Shown here: piece after piece, positions 17,403 through 25,736 of the stretch
How the letters are laid out: each line of letters starts with the position of its first letter
Numbering within the stretch: the first letter of the stretch is position 1
Assembly (NCBI GenBank): GCA_965208025.1
Contig: OZ242302.1
Location: 2,604,001-2,668,000 of the forward strand
DNA: 64,000 nt
Direction: 5' to 3'
Origin: Bin80 sp965208025
GTDB lineage: Bacteria > Bacteroidota > Rhodothermia > Rhodothermales > Bin80
Notes under the pieces: model-generated
What the model saw: only the letters and a program-made list of their open reading frames with translations
Databases searched by the model: none
What the model was told of the DNA's origin: nothing
Program-made: the position numbers and the translations under genes

Positions 17403-20400
17403 ATGAAGAAAGCCATTGCTTATATGGCCCAGAATAGTGTTGCAGCAAACTTGCTGATGGTGCTACTTCTGTTCCTCGGACTCCTGAGTGTGTCACGAAT
17501 TCCGCAGGAGATTTTTCAGGAAACCAGTCTGGATGCCATTGAGATTCGCACGGATTACTTAGGCGCTTCACCACAGGAAGTTGAAGATGGGGTTGTGCAG
17601 AGGATTGAAGAAGCAATTGAGGGTATGGACGGGATTGACCAGATCTCTTCAGTCGCAGCAGAAAATGTTGGAGTGGTGACGGTCAGCCTCAAAATGGGCG
17701 TTGACCTTGACAAAGCGCTCAATGATATCAAAAGTAACGTAGATCGAATCAATACGTTTCCTGTTGAAGCGGAGCGTCCCGTCATACGTGAGTTGACGAA
17801 CCGGAGAAATGTGATCCAGATTGCCATTTTTGGAAATGCAAGCGATTACACATTAAAGGCGCTGGCGGAGCAAATTAAGGATGACTTAACCGCGCTTGAA
17901 GAAATTTCCTATGTGCGTCTGACTGGGGTGCGTAATTATGAGATTTCAATTGAAGTCTCAGAGGATGCATTGGCTGCTTATGGATTGAGACTTTCTGATG
18001 TTGCAGCCGCAGTGCGCCGTGGGAGTCTGGATCTGCCCGGGGGTAGTATAGAGACGCGAAGTGAAGAGATTCTGGTTCGTTCAAAAGGACAGAATTATAC
18101 CGCCAGAGATTTCGAGGAAATCATCGTTCTGGCGGATCCGAGTGGGGCAGCCGTCCGACTTGAAGATCTTGCGACGGTGACGGATGGATTTGAGGAGGAT
18201 CAGTTGATCGCGCGGTTTAATGGGCGGCCAGCTGCTTTGGTTGCGATTTCTCGTACAGGCGAGGAACAGGTACTTGATATCGCAGAGGCGACGAATGCAT
18301 ATCTGGAAAATCTTCAGCCACGACTTCCGGAGGGGATCTCTGTGGCTACATGGGGGGATGAATCCAACTATCTCCAAAGTCGACTAAATCTGTTGATTTC
18401 CAACGGGATCATTGGATTCATTCTGGTGACGATTGCCCTGATTCTCTCCATGAATCTTCAGTTGGCCATTTGGACGTCCATCGGTCTGCTGGTTTGCTTT
18501 ATTGGTTCATTTTCGGTGATGTCGTTCATCGGGGTAAGCATTGATATGACCTCACTCCTGGCCTTTATCATCGCCATTGGGATTGTGGTTGATGATGCAA
18601 TTGTCATCGGAGAAAATATATTCAGGGAGAAGGAGCGAGGAGTCCCGCCTGTGCAGGCTGCTGTCCAGGGTGCTAAGCGCCTCTGTGTTCCAGTGACGTT
18701 TGCGGTTCTGACGACGATTGTTGCCTTTTCACCTATGTTGTTTGTTGAGGGATCCATTGGTAAGTTGATGTCCTCTGTCCCGAAGGTGGCGATCACCGTT
18801 CTGGTATTTTCTCTTATTGAGTCACTCTTCATTCTTCCTGCCCATTTATCCCACATGAAGAAGAAGGCAAATCCGAATCAGGTGGTCCGGCGATTAGAAA
18901 TTATTCAATCTGCAACAACCAAGGCGTTGGGACGCTTTATAGAGGGGCCACTAGATCGTATTTTACGGTTCACGACCCAGCGTTACACGCTGGTTCTGGC
19001 CTGTTCGCTCATTCTGATTGGGCTCTCTCTTGCAATTGTTCGTGGTGGATTGATCCAGTTCATTTTTGTCCCCGAGATTGAGGGAGAGTTAGTCCATGCG
19101 CGTATTGAAATGCCGTTGGGAACAACCGCGGAACAGACACTGCGGATAGCCGACCTTGTGGAAGAAAAGGGGCACGAGGTAACTGCGGAGTTAGAGGCTA
19201 CTCTTCCAGAGCGTCATCCTCCACTAGTGACCAACACGATGACGGTCATAGGGGATCAGCCCTCACTCATGTTGGACCCGATGTCCTCTGATCAGCATCG
19301 AATTGTTCAACCCCATTTAGGAGAGGTCAATTTTGAATTGGCAAGTGCTGAGATACGGACGCTTCCTGCACGCAACTTTGAAGAGGCCTGGAGAGATAAA
19401 GTGGGTGATATTCCCGGGGTAAGTTCACTGGTATTTCAATCCTCGCTGATTACCTTCGGAAGTAGCATTCAGGCCGAGCTTACCGCACCTACACCAGAAG
19501 AATTGGAAGAGGCTGCGATGCATTTCCGTAACGAATTAATGGAGATGCAGGGGGTCTCTAATATTGACGACGATCAGGATCGCGGGAAGCGGGAGGTTCA
19601 GTTGGAACTACTACCTGAATCCCGTTCCCTTGGCCTAACGTTTGAAGACATGGCACTGCAGGTACGCAATGCTTTTTTTGGTGCTGAAGCATTGCGTATT
19701 CAGAGGGGTAGAGATGATATCCGCGTGATGGTTCGGTTGCCCGAGGAGGAGCGCAATACTCCTGCCGATTTGAAACGTCTTCGGATCCGTACGCCTGCGG
19801 GAGCAGAAATCCCTCTCAGCGAGGTTGCCGAGGCAAACTTTGGTGTAGGTCCATCCAAGATCAATCGACGGGATCGTCGGCGTGTGATCACGATTTCTGC
19901 CGATGTGAACGAAGCAGAGACCACCCTCAATGCGGTCATTGATCGCCTTGAGTCCGTCATCATTCCGGAAATCCAGACAGAGGTTCCAGGGCTACGCGTG
20001 AGTTTTGAAGGGGAACAGCGTCAGCAGGCCGAAGCGATTGGCACCTTGGCTCGCGGCTCTGTGATTGCATTTTTTATCATGTACGCGCTTCTGGCAATTC
20101 CTTTTCGTTCCTATGTGCAGCCATTTATCATCTTGGCTGTAATTCCATTTGGGTTTGTTGGCGCACTCATTGGACATATCCTGATGGGGCTGAGTCTGAG
20201 CATGCTAAGCCTGTTTGGAATCGTTGCATTGAGTGGCATCGTGATTAACGATTCTCTGGTACTGATTGATTACATCAATGAGCGGCGTCGTGCGGGGGCT
20301 TCCATGGAGGAGGCGATTTGGGAGGGGGGGAAAGCACGTTTTCGCCCAATCCTGCTTACATCGGTCACAACATTTTTGGGCGTGCTCCCCTTGATTCTTG

Positions 20401-20564
20401 AGCGGAGTACACAGGCACAATTTCTCATTCCCATGGCAGTAAGCCTGGGGGTTGGCGTTCTGTTCGCGACGATTATCCTCATGATGTTGGTCCCTGCGCT
20501 CGTGATGTTGCGCCATCATGTGGATCGCTTGCTTCGCCCAGGTCATTCCGCTGAATCTTCATAA
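17403..20564 (+). CDS. RND-family efflux permease (AcrB-like)
   Basis: At 1053 residues it has the usual length for an inner-membrane RND pump: two repeats of six helices with large periplasmic loops. The first helix is at residues 10-30. The proton-relay aspartate pair lies in helix 4 (FIIAIGIVVDDAIVIGENI). The second half carries the matching VALSGIVINDSLVLIDYI with Asn-Asp. It exports a substrate driven by proton influx. The low resemblance of its porter loops to AcrB/MexB and the single-pump operon suggest the less characterised RND permeases common outside Proteobacteria; drug or lipid substrates cannot be told from sequence. No TetR or MarR regulator is adjacent. Confidence 0.95.
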   Translation: MKKAIAYMAQNSVAANLLMVLLLFLGLLSVSRIPQEIFQETSLDAIEIRTDYLGASPQEVEDGVVQRIEEAIEGMDGIDQISSVAAENVGVVTVSLKMGVDLDKALNDIKSNVDRINTFPVEAERPVIRELTNRRNVIQIAIFGNASDYTLKALAEQIKDDLTALEEISYVRLTGVRNYEISIEVSEDALAAYGLRLSDVAAAVRRGSLDLPGGSIETRSEEILVRSKGQNYTARDFEEIIVLADPSGAAVRLEDLATVTDGFEEDQLIARFNGRPAALVAISRTGEEQVLDIAEATNAYLENLQPRLPEGISVATWGDESNYLQSRLNLLISNGIIGFILVTIALILSMNLQLAIWTSIGLLVCFIGSFSVMSFIGVSIDMTSLLAFIIAIGIVVDDAIVIGENIFREKERGVPPVQAAVQGAKRLCVPVTFAVLTTIVAFSPMLFVEGSIGKLMSSVPKVAITVLVFSLIESLFILPAHLSHMKKKANPNQVVRRLEIIQSATTKALGRFIEGPLDRILRFTTQRYTLVLACSLILIGLSLAIVRGGLIQFIFVPEIEGELVHARIEMPLGTTAEQTLRIADLVEEKGHEVTAELEATLPERHPPLVTNTMTVIGDQPSLMLDPMSSDQHRIVQPHLGEVNFELASAEIRTLPARNFEEAWRDKVGDIPGVSSLVFQSSLITFGSSIQAELTAPTPEELEEAAMHFRNELMEMQGVSNIDDDQDRGKREVQLELLPESRSLGLTFEDMALQVRNAFFGAEALRIQRGRDDIRVMVRLPEEERNTPADLKRLRIRTPAGAEIPLSEVAEANFGVGPSKINRRDRRRVITISADVNEAETTLNAVIDRLESVIIPEIQTEVPGLRVSFEGEQRQQAEAIGTLARGSVIAFFIMYALLAIPFRSYVQPFIILAVIPFGFVGALIGHILMGLSLSMLSLFGIVALSGIVINDSLVLIDYINERRRAGASMEEAIWEGGKARFRPILLTSVTTFLGVLPLILERSTQAQFLIPMAVSLGVGVLFATIILMMLVPALVMLRHHVDRLLRPGHSAESS

Positions 20565-21030
20565 GGCGAGTCGCTGTTGTCAGAGATCATTCTGATGTGC
20601 GATAGACCATCATGTCGTACCTTTTCAATGACAATACTTTTTATCCCCGCAGGGATCCCATCCAGCGATTGGGCTCCATAAAGTAACGACAAAGCTATTT
20701 CAGACAATGGGATCCAAGGTGAAACCATAGAATGAGAATGGCACGTTTCACAGCGGCGTAATAACGAACTTTGAGTCCATTTTTTAAGGGAACTGTGGGG
20801 AATAGTTGAATAAATTTGCTCTAAGTTCTTACAACATTCAACAATCAATCCCAACAGCAAGCCTTGATTAATCAGATCCGAGATATTCTATGGAATGAAA
20901 ACATTCCCGCCAGAATAGAATAGATCCAAAAGGTCTTTGATCAGAACGGGATCAAGTTAATTCTTCCTCTGCACCAAAATCGTCAACTTGGGCTTTAGAT
21001 CATCTCAGATGAGTTCGCGTATCGAAATAT
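20565..21030 (-). pseudogene. Decayed coding sequence left of the IS1595 element
   Basis: Read leftward from the element end, one frame gives THLR-stop-SKAQVDDFGAEEELT-stop, which plausibly continues the interrupted reading frame on the right of the element. Another minus-strand frame (20543-20860, 105 codons, extended upstream with stops) shows patches of coding-like sequence such as IKDLLDLFYSGGNVFIP. Both look like old genes that have accumulated stops. No product can be named. No other feature was found. Confidence 0.35.
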
Positions 21031-21055
21031 GATAATTATGTACTTAACTGCAACT
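21031..21055 (+). repeat. Left terminal inverted repeat of the IS1595 element
   Basis: Pairs with 24409-24433. The shared core begins TAATTATGTACTTAACTGCA. The first two bases are GA here and GG at the other end. The transposase start is about 60 bases inside. Confidence 0.85.
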
Positions 21056-21113
21056 TTTCCCGTATTCTTGCGTAAAAGCAGTTAGTTCACTAAATTACCA
21101 AATACCAGCAACC

Positions 21114-22046
21114 ATGTCAGGCCCCGGCAGAGTTCATCGCGAAGGGCTAACATTTATGGACATCATGAGTCAATTCCCTGACGAAGCGACTGCTATGAAG
21201 TGGTTTGAAGCCAACTTCTGGCCGGACGGTCGCAAGTGTCCACATTGCGAGAGCACCGATACCTACGAGACCAAAGGCAACACCATGCCGTACCGTTGCC
21301 GTGCGTGCAGGAAGCGATTCAGCGTACGTACAGGCACGCTCCTGCAATCTTCACGCATACCGCTACTCAAATGGGTATGGGCGATTTACCTTAAATTGAC
21401 TGCGCTAAAAGGCGTATCGTCAATGAAGTTGCACCGTGATCTTGGTCTAACCCAACGTACAGCGTGGTTCATGTTGCATCGGATACGTAAAGCATTTGCT
21501 CCGATGGTTGCTGCCTCATTTAAAGGTCCCGTTGAAGCAGACGAAACCTACATCGGCGGAAAGGAATCCAATAAGCATGAGCATAAGAAACTCAATGCGG
21601 GGCGTGGAACGGTTGGCAAGACGGCCATAGCAGGAATCAAAGATCGCAAGACGGGAGAGATTCGGGCGAAGGTCGTTGAGAGTACGGATGGCGCAACGTT
21701 GAAGCAGTTCATCTATGACAATACCCAGGACGGTTCAATGGTCTACACAGACGAATCTACATCCTATTCTGGTTTGGTTAGCATGGATCACGAAACGGTG
21801 ACGCATTCCGTTGGTCAATGGGTAAAGGATATGGCGCACACCAACGGACTGAAAGGGTTCTGGTCGCATTTCAAGCGTGCCTTTCACGGCACATATCACC
21901 AGTTGAGCAAGAAACACCTGAACTGCTACATTGAAGAGTTTTCGGGTAAGCACAATATCCGCGAGTTGGACACGATGGCGCAGATGCAACACGTTGTAGC
22001 ATGCGTGGTGGGGAAACGTCTCAAGTATAAAGACCTGATCGCGTAG
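21114..22046 (+). CDS. IS1595-family transposase
   Basis: The 310-residue protein has an N-terminal zinc ribbon (CPHC...CRAC, about residues 42-65), a short helical region with QRTAWFMLHRIRKAF, and the catalytic domain of IS1595/ISXO2 transposases. First acidic residue in VEADETYIGGK, second in MVYTDESTSYSG, and the family-typical Asn in HTNGLKGFWSHFKRAFHG, followed by YIEEFSGKHN. The length is normal and no stop interrupts it. ATG 21114 is used; an internal ATG at 21156 is an alternative. Its TAG is followed directly by the ATG of the methyltransferase, so translation of the cargo is probably coupled to transposase expression. Confidence 0.94.
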   Translation: MSGPGRVHREGLTFMDIMSQFPDEATAMKWFEANFWPDGRKCPHCESTDTYETKGNTMPYRCRACRKRFSVRTGTLLQSSRIPLLKWVWAIYLKLTALKGVSSMKLHRDLGLTQRTAWFMLHRIRKAFAPMVAASFKGPVEADETYIGGKESNKHEHKKLNAGRGTVGKTAIAGIKDRKTGEIRAKVVESTDGATLKQFIYDNTQDGSMVYTDESTSYSGLVSMDHETVTHSVGQWVKDMAHTNGLKGFWSHFKRAFHGTYHQLSKKHLNCYIEEFSGKHNIRELDTMAQMQHVVACVVGKRLKYKDLIA

Positions 22047-23525
22047 ATGGACGTTGTCAAAACGTTTGGGAAGGTCTACACGCCCGCTTGGGTTGTGGAC
22101 TATATGTTGATTCCTTTGTTTGATGGATCATTGAGGTCTGTTCGCATTTGTGATCCTGCGTGTGGATCGGGGGATTTTCTTGTTCCCATAGCTAAACAAA
22201 TATGTGAGCGTATGCTTGCAGCTTCTAAGAGAGACCGCCCCCAATACATTGAGACTTTAAAGGGGTTGACCGGATACGACATTGACGCAAAAGCTGTTAA
22301 GCACTGCAGGCAAAGGTTATCCTCTGTTTCAAGAGATATGCTCGGTCAAGAATTTTCACATGATTTTTGGCGTGTACAAGAAATTGATGCTATGGACGCA
22401 CAGAAAGCAGATCAGGGGCGTTTTGACTGGGTTGTAGGCAATCCCCCTTATGTTCGCATTCAGCACTTAGAAGCAGATCGTAGAGACAAAATCAAGCGTG
22501 CTGGATGGAACTATTTCTATGGTTCAAGTGATCTTTATATTGTCTTTTTTGAATTGGGCTTGCGGTTGCTAAAAAACGGTGGCAACCTAAGATTCATTTC
22601 TCCCAGTGGATGGATACGCAATGATGCGGGAAAGCTTATGCGTAAAGATGTGGAGTCCAGACACAGTATTATTTCGTTGTGTGATTTTCGTGATTACCAA
22701 GTATTCCCAAGTGTGAGTACATACACCTGTATAACCCATATTCGCAAGGGAATGAACAAAGCTGGCGAAGTAATTCGTCAGTGGAAAGACGGTTCGTTTT
22801 CTGTTCAAGCGAATCTTGTCAAATATGAATCAAGATGGGCTGTTGCTGACAATCTCAAAACACCATCATCAGACTTCGTCAAGCTTTCTGACATTGCCGA
22901 GATTCGTGTAGGTATTCAAACCTTAGCTGACAGGATATTTATTCTAGAAGACGTTGGGCGGAATGGCAGATTAGTAACCGTAACAGATGGTCAAAAGCAG
23001 TTTCGAGTAGAGGAAAAGGCCGTAAGGCGAATCCTGAAAGCATCGGTTTTGAAACAAGGGAAAGACAGGGTTAATCGAGTTGTAATCTATCCATACAATA
23101 GCAAGGGAAAACTGATCTCTGAAAATCAGTTTGCGAATAAATTCCCCCTTGCTTATGAATGGCTTCTTGTGAACAAAGATCAACTACTAGGTCGGGACAA
23201 GGGGACATTCTGTGAATCAAAATGGTATGGGTATGGGCGTGAGGTTGGGATTCAAAGTGCGTTTGGGCGCAAGATTTTAACCTCTGGTATGAACCCGAAA
23301 CCGAACTTCCAAATCTGCGATGATCCCGACACGCTATTTTATTCTGGTTATTGTGTGAAGCCTCGAAACGGCATAAAATTAGTTGCCTTGCAGAAGGCGT
23401 TGAACAGTCCCGAAATGGATCGGCACATAAGGACGTTTGCTCAACCGTTCCGTGGCGGATGGTACAGTTATGCAAAACGTTATATTTCGGACTTCCCCAT
23501 AGAAGCGAACGTTGCGACTGTTTAG
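22047..23525 (+). CDS. Adenine-specific DNA methyltransferase (Eco57I/TaqI-like), cargo of the IS1595 element
   Basis: The 492-residue protein has S-adenosylmethionine motif I at ICDPACGSGDFLVP (residues 34-47) and the catalytic NPPY of N6-adenine methyltransferases at 132-135 in VVGNPPYVRIQH. The region after about 270 (VKLSDIAEIRVGIQTLADRIF onward to the end) resembles the TaqI-type C-terminal target-recognition domain. It should methylate adenine in a specific site. No nuclease or helicase motif is present, so it is a modification subunit and not a fused type IIG enzyme. It begins immediately after the transposase stop and ends one base before the next gene. Confidence 0.9.
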   Translation: MDVVKTFGKVYTPAWVVDYMLIPLFDGSLRSVRICDPACGSGDFLVPIAKQICERMLAASKRDRPQYIETLKGLTGYDIDAKAVKHCRQRLSSVSRDMLGQEFSHDFWRVQEIDAMDAQKADQGRFDWVVGNPPYVRIQHLEADRRDKIKRAGWNYFYGSSDLYIVFFELGLRLLKNGGNLRFISPSGWIRNDAGKLMRKDVESRHSIISLCDFRDYQVFPSVSTYTCITHIRKGMNKAGEVIRQWKDGSFSVQANLVKYESRWAVADNLKTPSSDFVKLSDIAEIRVGIQTLADRIFILEDVGRNGRLVTVTDGQKQFRVEEKAVRRILKASVLKQGKDRVNRVVIYPYNSKGKLISENQFANKFPLAYEWLLVNKDQLLGRDKGTFCESKWYGYGREVGIQSAFGRKILTSGMNPKPNFQICDDPDTLFYSGYCVKPRNGIKLVALQKALNSPEMDRHIRTFAQPFRGGWYSYAKRYISDFPIEANVATV

Positions 23526-23526
23526 C

Positions 23527-24219
23527 ATGGATTCTACACTTAGAGATCGGTTATTATCTGCAGTACAGGAAGCATACAGGAGATACGTTGACAGTGGCCC
23601 ACGCTCAACCAGCAAGATCAAGGCATTACATGGATGGGTAATTGATGAATTAGAATCCACGTTGGGAGACGATTACCAAATCCAGGGATTATCTGATTCT
23701 GGCGGTAGAGAGGCAAAAGTCCAAGGGCGATATTACCCGAAAAATGTTGATGTATCTATTTCGCGTTCAGGGATTACGTTGGGAGTAGTGAGCATCAAGT
23801 TCGTGATGACTAACTACAACCAGAACAAGATGAATTACTTTGAACAACAACTCGGAGAAACAGCCAATTTGCGAAGCAACGATATCGTTTTTGGACACAT
23901 TATGCTAAGAACCCACCCAACGCCTTATTTGAAGCTTAGCCGTGTAGTGCAGCGCAATGAGAAGGTTAATGATGGGGCGATAGAATTCTATGCACGATTA
24001 GCGCAGGATCACGGGAAACATCATGTCCCCGATATACAGTGCATGGCTGTATTTTTGCTTTCATCTCATAAAGGCGAAATAGTTCGGCAATGCGTCAAAG
24101 ATGATTTGCCCGATGTTTCAAAAGAAAACTTTGAACACTTGGAAGGGAAATTGAGCATTGATCGGTTCTTTGAGCGCATGGAAGACGAGATTAACGCCAA
24201 GTATTCAAGAACCCGATGA
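23527..24219 (+). CDS. Restriction-endonuclease-like protein, cargo of the IS1595 element
   Basis: A 230-residue protein starts at ATG 23527, one base after the methyltransferase stop. The core stretch KNVDVSISRSG...VVSIKFVMTNYNQNKMNYFEQQLGETANLR resembles a group of type II-like endonucleases found beside Eco57I/TaqI-type methylases. An aspartate (NVDV) and a lysine (SIK) sit where a PD-(D/E)XK site would have them, but the usual acidic residue of the third position is Ser here, so the site is a variant or the assignment is imperfect. Pairing with a methyltransferase inside one transposon makes restriction the best guess. Cleavage itself is unproven. ATGA overlap with the next gene. Confidence 0.7.
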   Translation: MDSTLRDRLLSAVQEAYRRYVDSGPRSTSKIKALHGWVIDELESTLGDDYQIQGLSDSGGREAKVQGRYYPKNVDVSISRSGITLGVVSIKFVMTNYNQNKMNYFEQQLGETANLRSNDIVFGHIMLRTHPTPYLKLSRVVQRNEKVNDGAIEFYARLAQDHGKHHVPDIQCMAVFLLSSHKGEIVRQCVKDDLPDVSKENFEHLEGKLSIDRFFERMEDEINAKYSRTR

Positions 24220-24404
24220 CTGATCGAAAACACAACCCACGCCGCGGCGTTACCGAAATCCGCGAGGAGTTCAATCGGGCCATGAACACGCCCAGTCCGA
24301 ACCCGCGTTACGGAGGGCTAACACCGATTGAAGCGTTGCAGCGCAGTGCCAGACGGACACCGAAACAAGAGCAGAAAAAATCAGACAGGAGCCTGCAAGC
24401 CTAG
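24216..24404 (+). CDS. Small basic hypothetical protein, last cargo gene of the IS1595 element
   Basis: Encodes 62 residues, strongly charged and basic, with PNPRYGGLTPIEALQRSARR in the middle. No helix-turn-helix of a controller protein is visible. The start overlaps the stop of the nuclease-like gene (ATGA), and its own stop falls about five bases before the right inverted repeat. It may be a small accessory to the restriction system or just the element's tail. Function unknown. Confidence 0.45.
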   Translation: MTDRKHNPRRGVTEIREEFNRAMNTPSPNPRYGGLTPIEALQRSARRTPKQEQKKSDRSLQA

Positions 24405-24408
24405 TGGG

Positions 24409-24433
24409 AGTTGCAGTTAAGTACATAATTACC
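24409..24433 (-). repeat. Right terminal inverted repeat of the IS1595 element
   Basis: Reverse complement of 21031-21055 with one mismatch at the second outermost base. It directly follows the last cargo stop codon. Confidence 0.85.
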
Positions 24434-24532
24434 AAAGATATCGCTTCCATGCGAGTGCCATTTTGCCGTATCTCCCAAGGTTACGACAATTTTTTCGGCA
24501 CGTTTTTTCCGAAGTTCATCATTGACAGCCAT
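24434..24532 (-). pseudogene. Fragment of a gene interrupted by the IS1595 element
   Basis: From ATG 24532, preceded by AAAAGGA, a clean coding frame reads MAVNDELRKKRAEKIVVTLG and then DTAKWHSHGSDIF until it hits the element end. Reading into the element gives a stop within about ten codons. The motif resembles, from memory only, the C-terminal part of serine-dehydrogenase-proteinase-like (SDH_sah) proteins. An in-frame stop about 20 codons upstream of the ATG suggests it was already a remnant. A frame on the other side of the element (KAQVDDFGAEEELT) could be its continuation. Confidence 0.4.
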
Positions 24533-24602
24533 TCCTTTTGTTTCTGTTTTTTCCAGTCTTTGAATTTATATTTTGGGAGCCACTCCGTAATTGGCGTTCA
24601 GT

Positions 24603-25736
24603 TTAGAGGTGAACCCATGCTTGTTTTTGATGACTCTCTAAAATAGCGTCACATAGGACCATTTCATAGAGACCATCTGCAAAGGTTGGATAACGGGCAG
24701 ACTCAAGGCCCCCATTTGATGCAATATCCTCATAGAATGTGCGGAAACATTGCTTAAATGTATCAGGGAAGCCCTCATTATGTCCTCCAGGATAGTTGCT
24801 GAATCCCCGAACTGCATCATTCATCAGAGCGGGGTCACGGGTCAACAGTTCATTTGATCTGGATCGATGACCTAGAAATAGTTCATTCGGACGTTCACTG
24901 CACCATGAGAGAGAGCCTGTTTCGGTAGAGATTTCATAGGAACAGTAATTCTTGCGTCCAGCAGTGACCTGCGAAACCCACAGTATGACTTGGGCTCCAC
25001 CTTTCATTCGTAGAATCACACAGCCGCAGTCTTCGGTATGAATCGGGACATCAACCATTTCCTGTCCCTCCGCACTGGTGTAGGTGGCAACGGCTCCTTT
25101 AGGTTTTTTTCGCACAGGATGGATGACATTCAGATCGGCAAATACAGCTTCTGGCTTGAGGCCTGTGATGGAGTGAATCAAGTCCATCCAATGGGTTCCA
25201 ATGTCGGAGACCGCACGCAGTGTACCTCCCTCAGAGCTTACTACACGCCAGTTGAAATCTGTATCATAAAGTAGCCAGTCTTGGACATAGCGACCAATGA
25301 CACTGTACACCTTTCCCATTTTCTGAATTCGTGCCCGTGCTTCAAGGTTTAAGGGATAGAATCGCATATTGTAGCATACCCCGGCATGTAGATTCTTTTC
25401 CCTCGCCAGTGCGACCAACTCCTTCCCCTCCTTCGCATTCATGGCTAAAGGTTTTTCGCACATAACATGCTTGCCTGCCAAGAGAGCACGGAGCGCAAAA
25501 TCGTAGTGTAATACGTTCGGAACCGCAAGATGGACAGACTGAACATCTGGATCGGAAAGAATTTCATCGTAACTGGCGTAGCCTCGAGGTAGCCCGAGTG
25601 CTGCACTAGCGGCTTCAGATTCTTCCTGATTTATCCCAAGGATCCCACGGATGGGCATTCCAAGGCGACGCAGTGCCTCAACATGAATCGGGCCAATAAA
25701 CCCGGAACCTGCAATCGCAATACCTATAGATCTCAT
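24603..25736 (-). CDS. Gfo/Idh/MocA-family oxidoreductase
   Basis: The 377-residue protein has an N-terminal Rossmann fold (IAIAGSGFIGPIHVEALRRLG) and the family-defining EKP motif in GKHVMCEKPLAMN (about residues 90-102), followed by an alpha/beta substrate domain containing SDIGTHWMDLIHSITG (about 185). Such enzymes oxidise or reduce sugars, inositols and related compounds with NAD(P). The long C-terminal domain with NEGFPDTFKQCFRTFYEDI resembles family members acting on carbohydrate derivatives, but the substrate cannot be read off. It stands upstream of the IS1595 insertion and in the same orientation as the racemase and dehydrogenase genes to its right, though 680 bases separate them. 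Confidence 0.92.
   Translation of the reverse strand: MRSIGIAIAGSGFIGPIHVEALRRLGMPIRGILGINQEESEAASAALGLPRGYASYDEILSDPDVQSVHLAVPNVLHYDFALRALLAGKHVMCEKPLAMNAKEGKELVALAREKNLHAGVCYNMRFYPLNLEARARIQKMGKVYSVIGRYVQDWLLYDTDFNWRVVSSEGGTLRAVSDIGTHWMDLIHSITGLKPEAVFADLNVIHPVRKKPKGAVATYTSAEGQEMVDVPIHTEDCGCVILRMKGGAQVILWVSQVTAGRKNYCSYEISTETGSLSWCSERPNELFLGHRSRSNELLTRDPALMNDAVRGFSNYPGGHNEGFPDTFKQCFRTFYEDIASNGGLESARYPTFADGLYEMVLCDAILESHQKQAWVHL

Larger units (their letters stand above)
21031..24433 (+). mobile_element. IS1595-family element carrying a restriction-modification cargo
   Basis: A 23-bp perfect inverted repeat (21033-21055 and 24409-24431) extends outward by two further bases with one mismatch to 21031 and 24433, giving ends that start GA and GG. 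Everything between lies on one strand: transposase, adenine methyltransferase, restriction-endonuclease-like protein and a 62-residue ORF, with junctions of 0 bp, 1 bp and a 4-bp overlap. IS1595 elements generate 8-bp target duplications; the flanking octamers here (CGAAATAT, AAAGATAT) agree at only five positions, so the duplication is eroded or absent. Members of this family with passenger genes are known (transporter IS). The coding content is intact, so the element may still move. Confidence 0.85.

Noticed and set aside
20543..20860. 105-codon minus-strand frame after the RND operon as an intact gene
   Set aside because: It starts at TTG, overlaps the pump gene, and its upstream extension contains several stops; at best it is a decayed gene.
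24404..24646. 80-codon plus-strand frame crossing the right inverted repeat
   Set aside because: It starts at the last bases of the IS cargo and runs over the repeat and antisense to the interrupted gene and the oxidoreductase gene.
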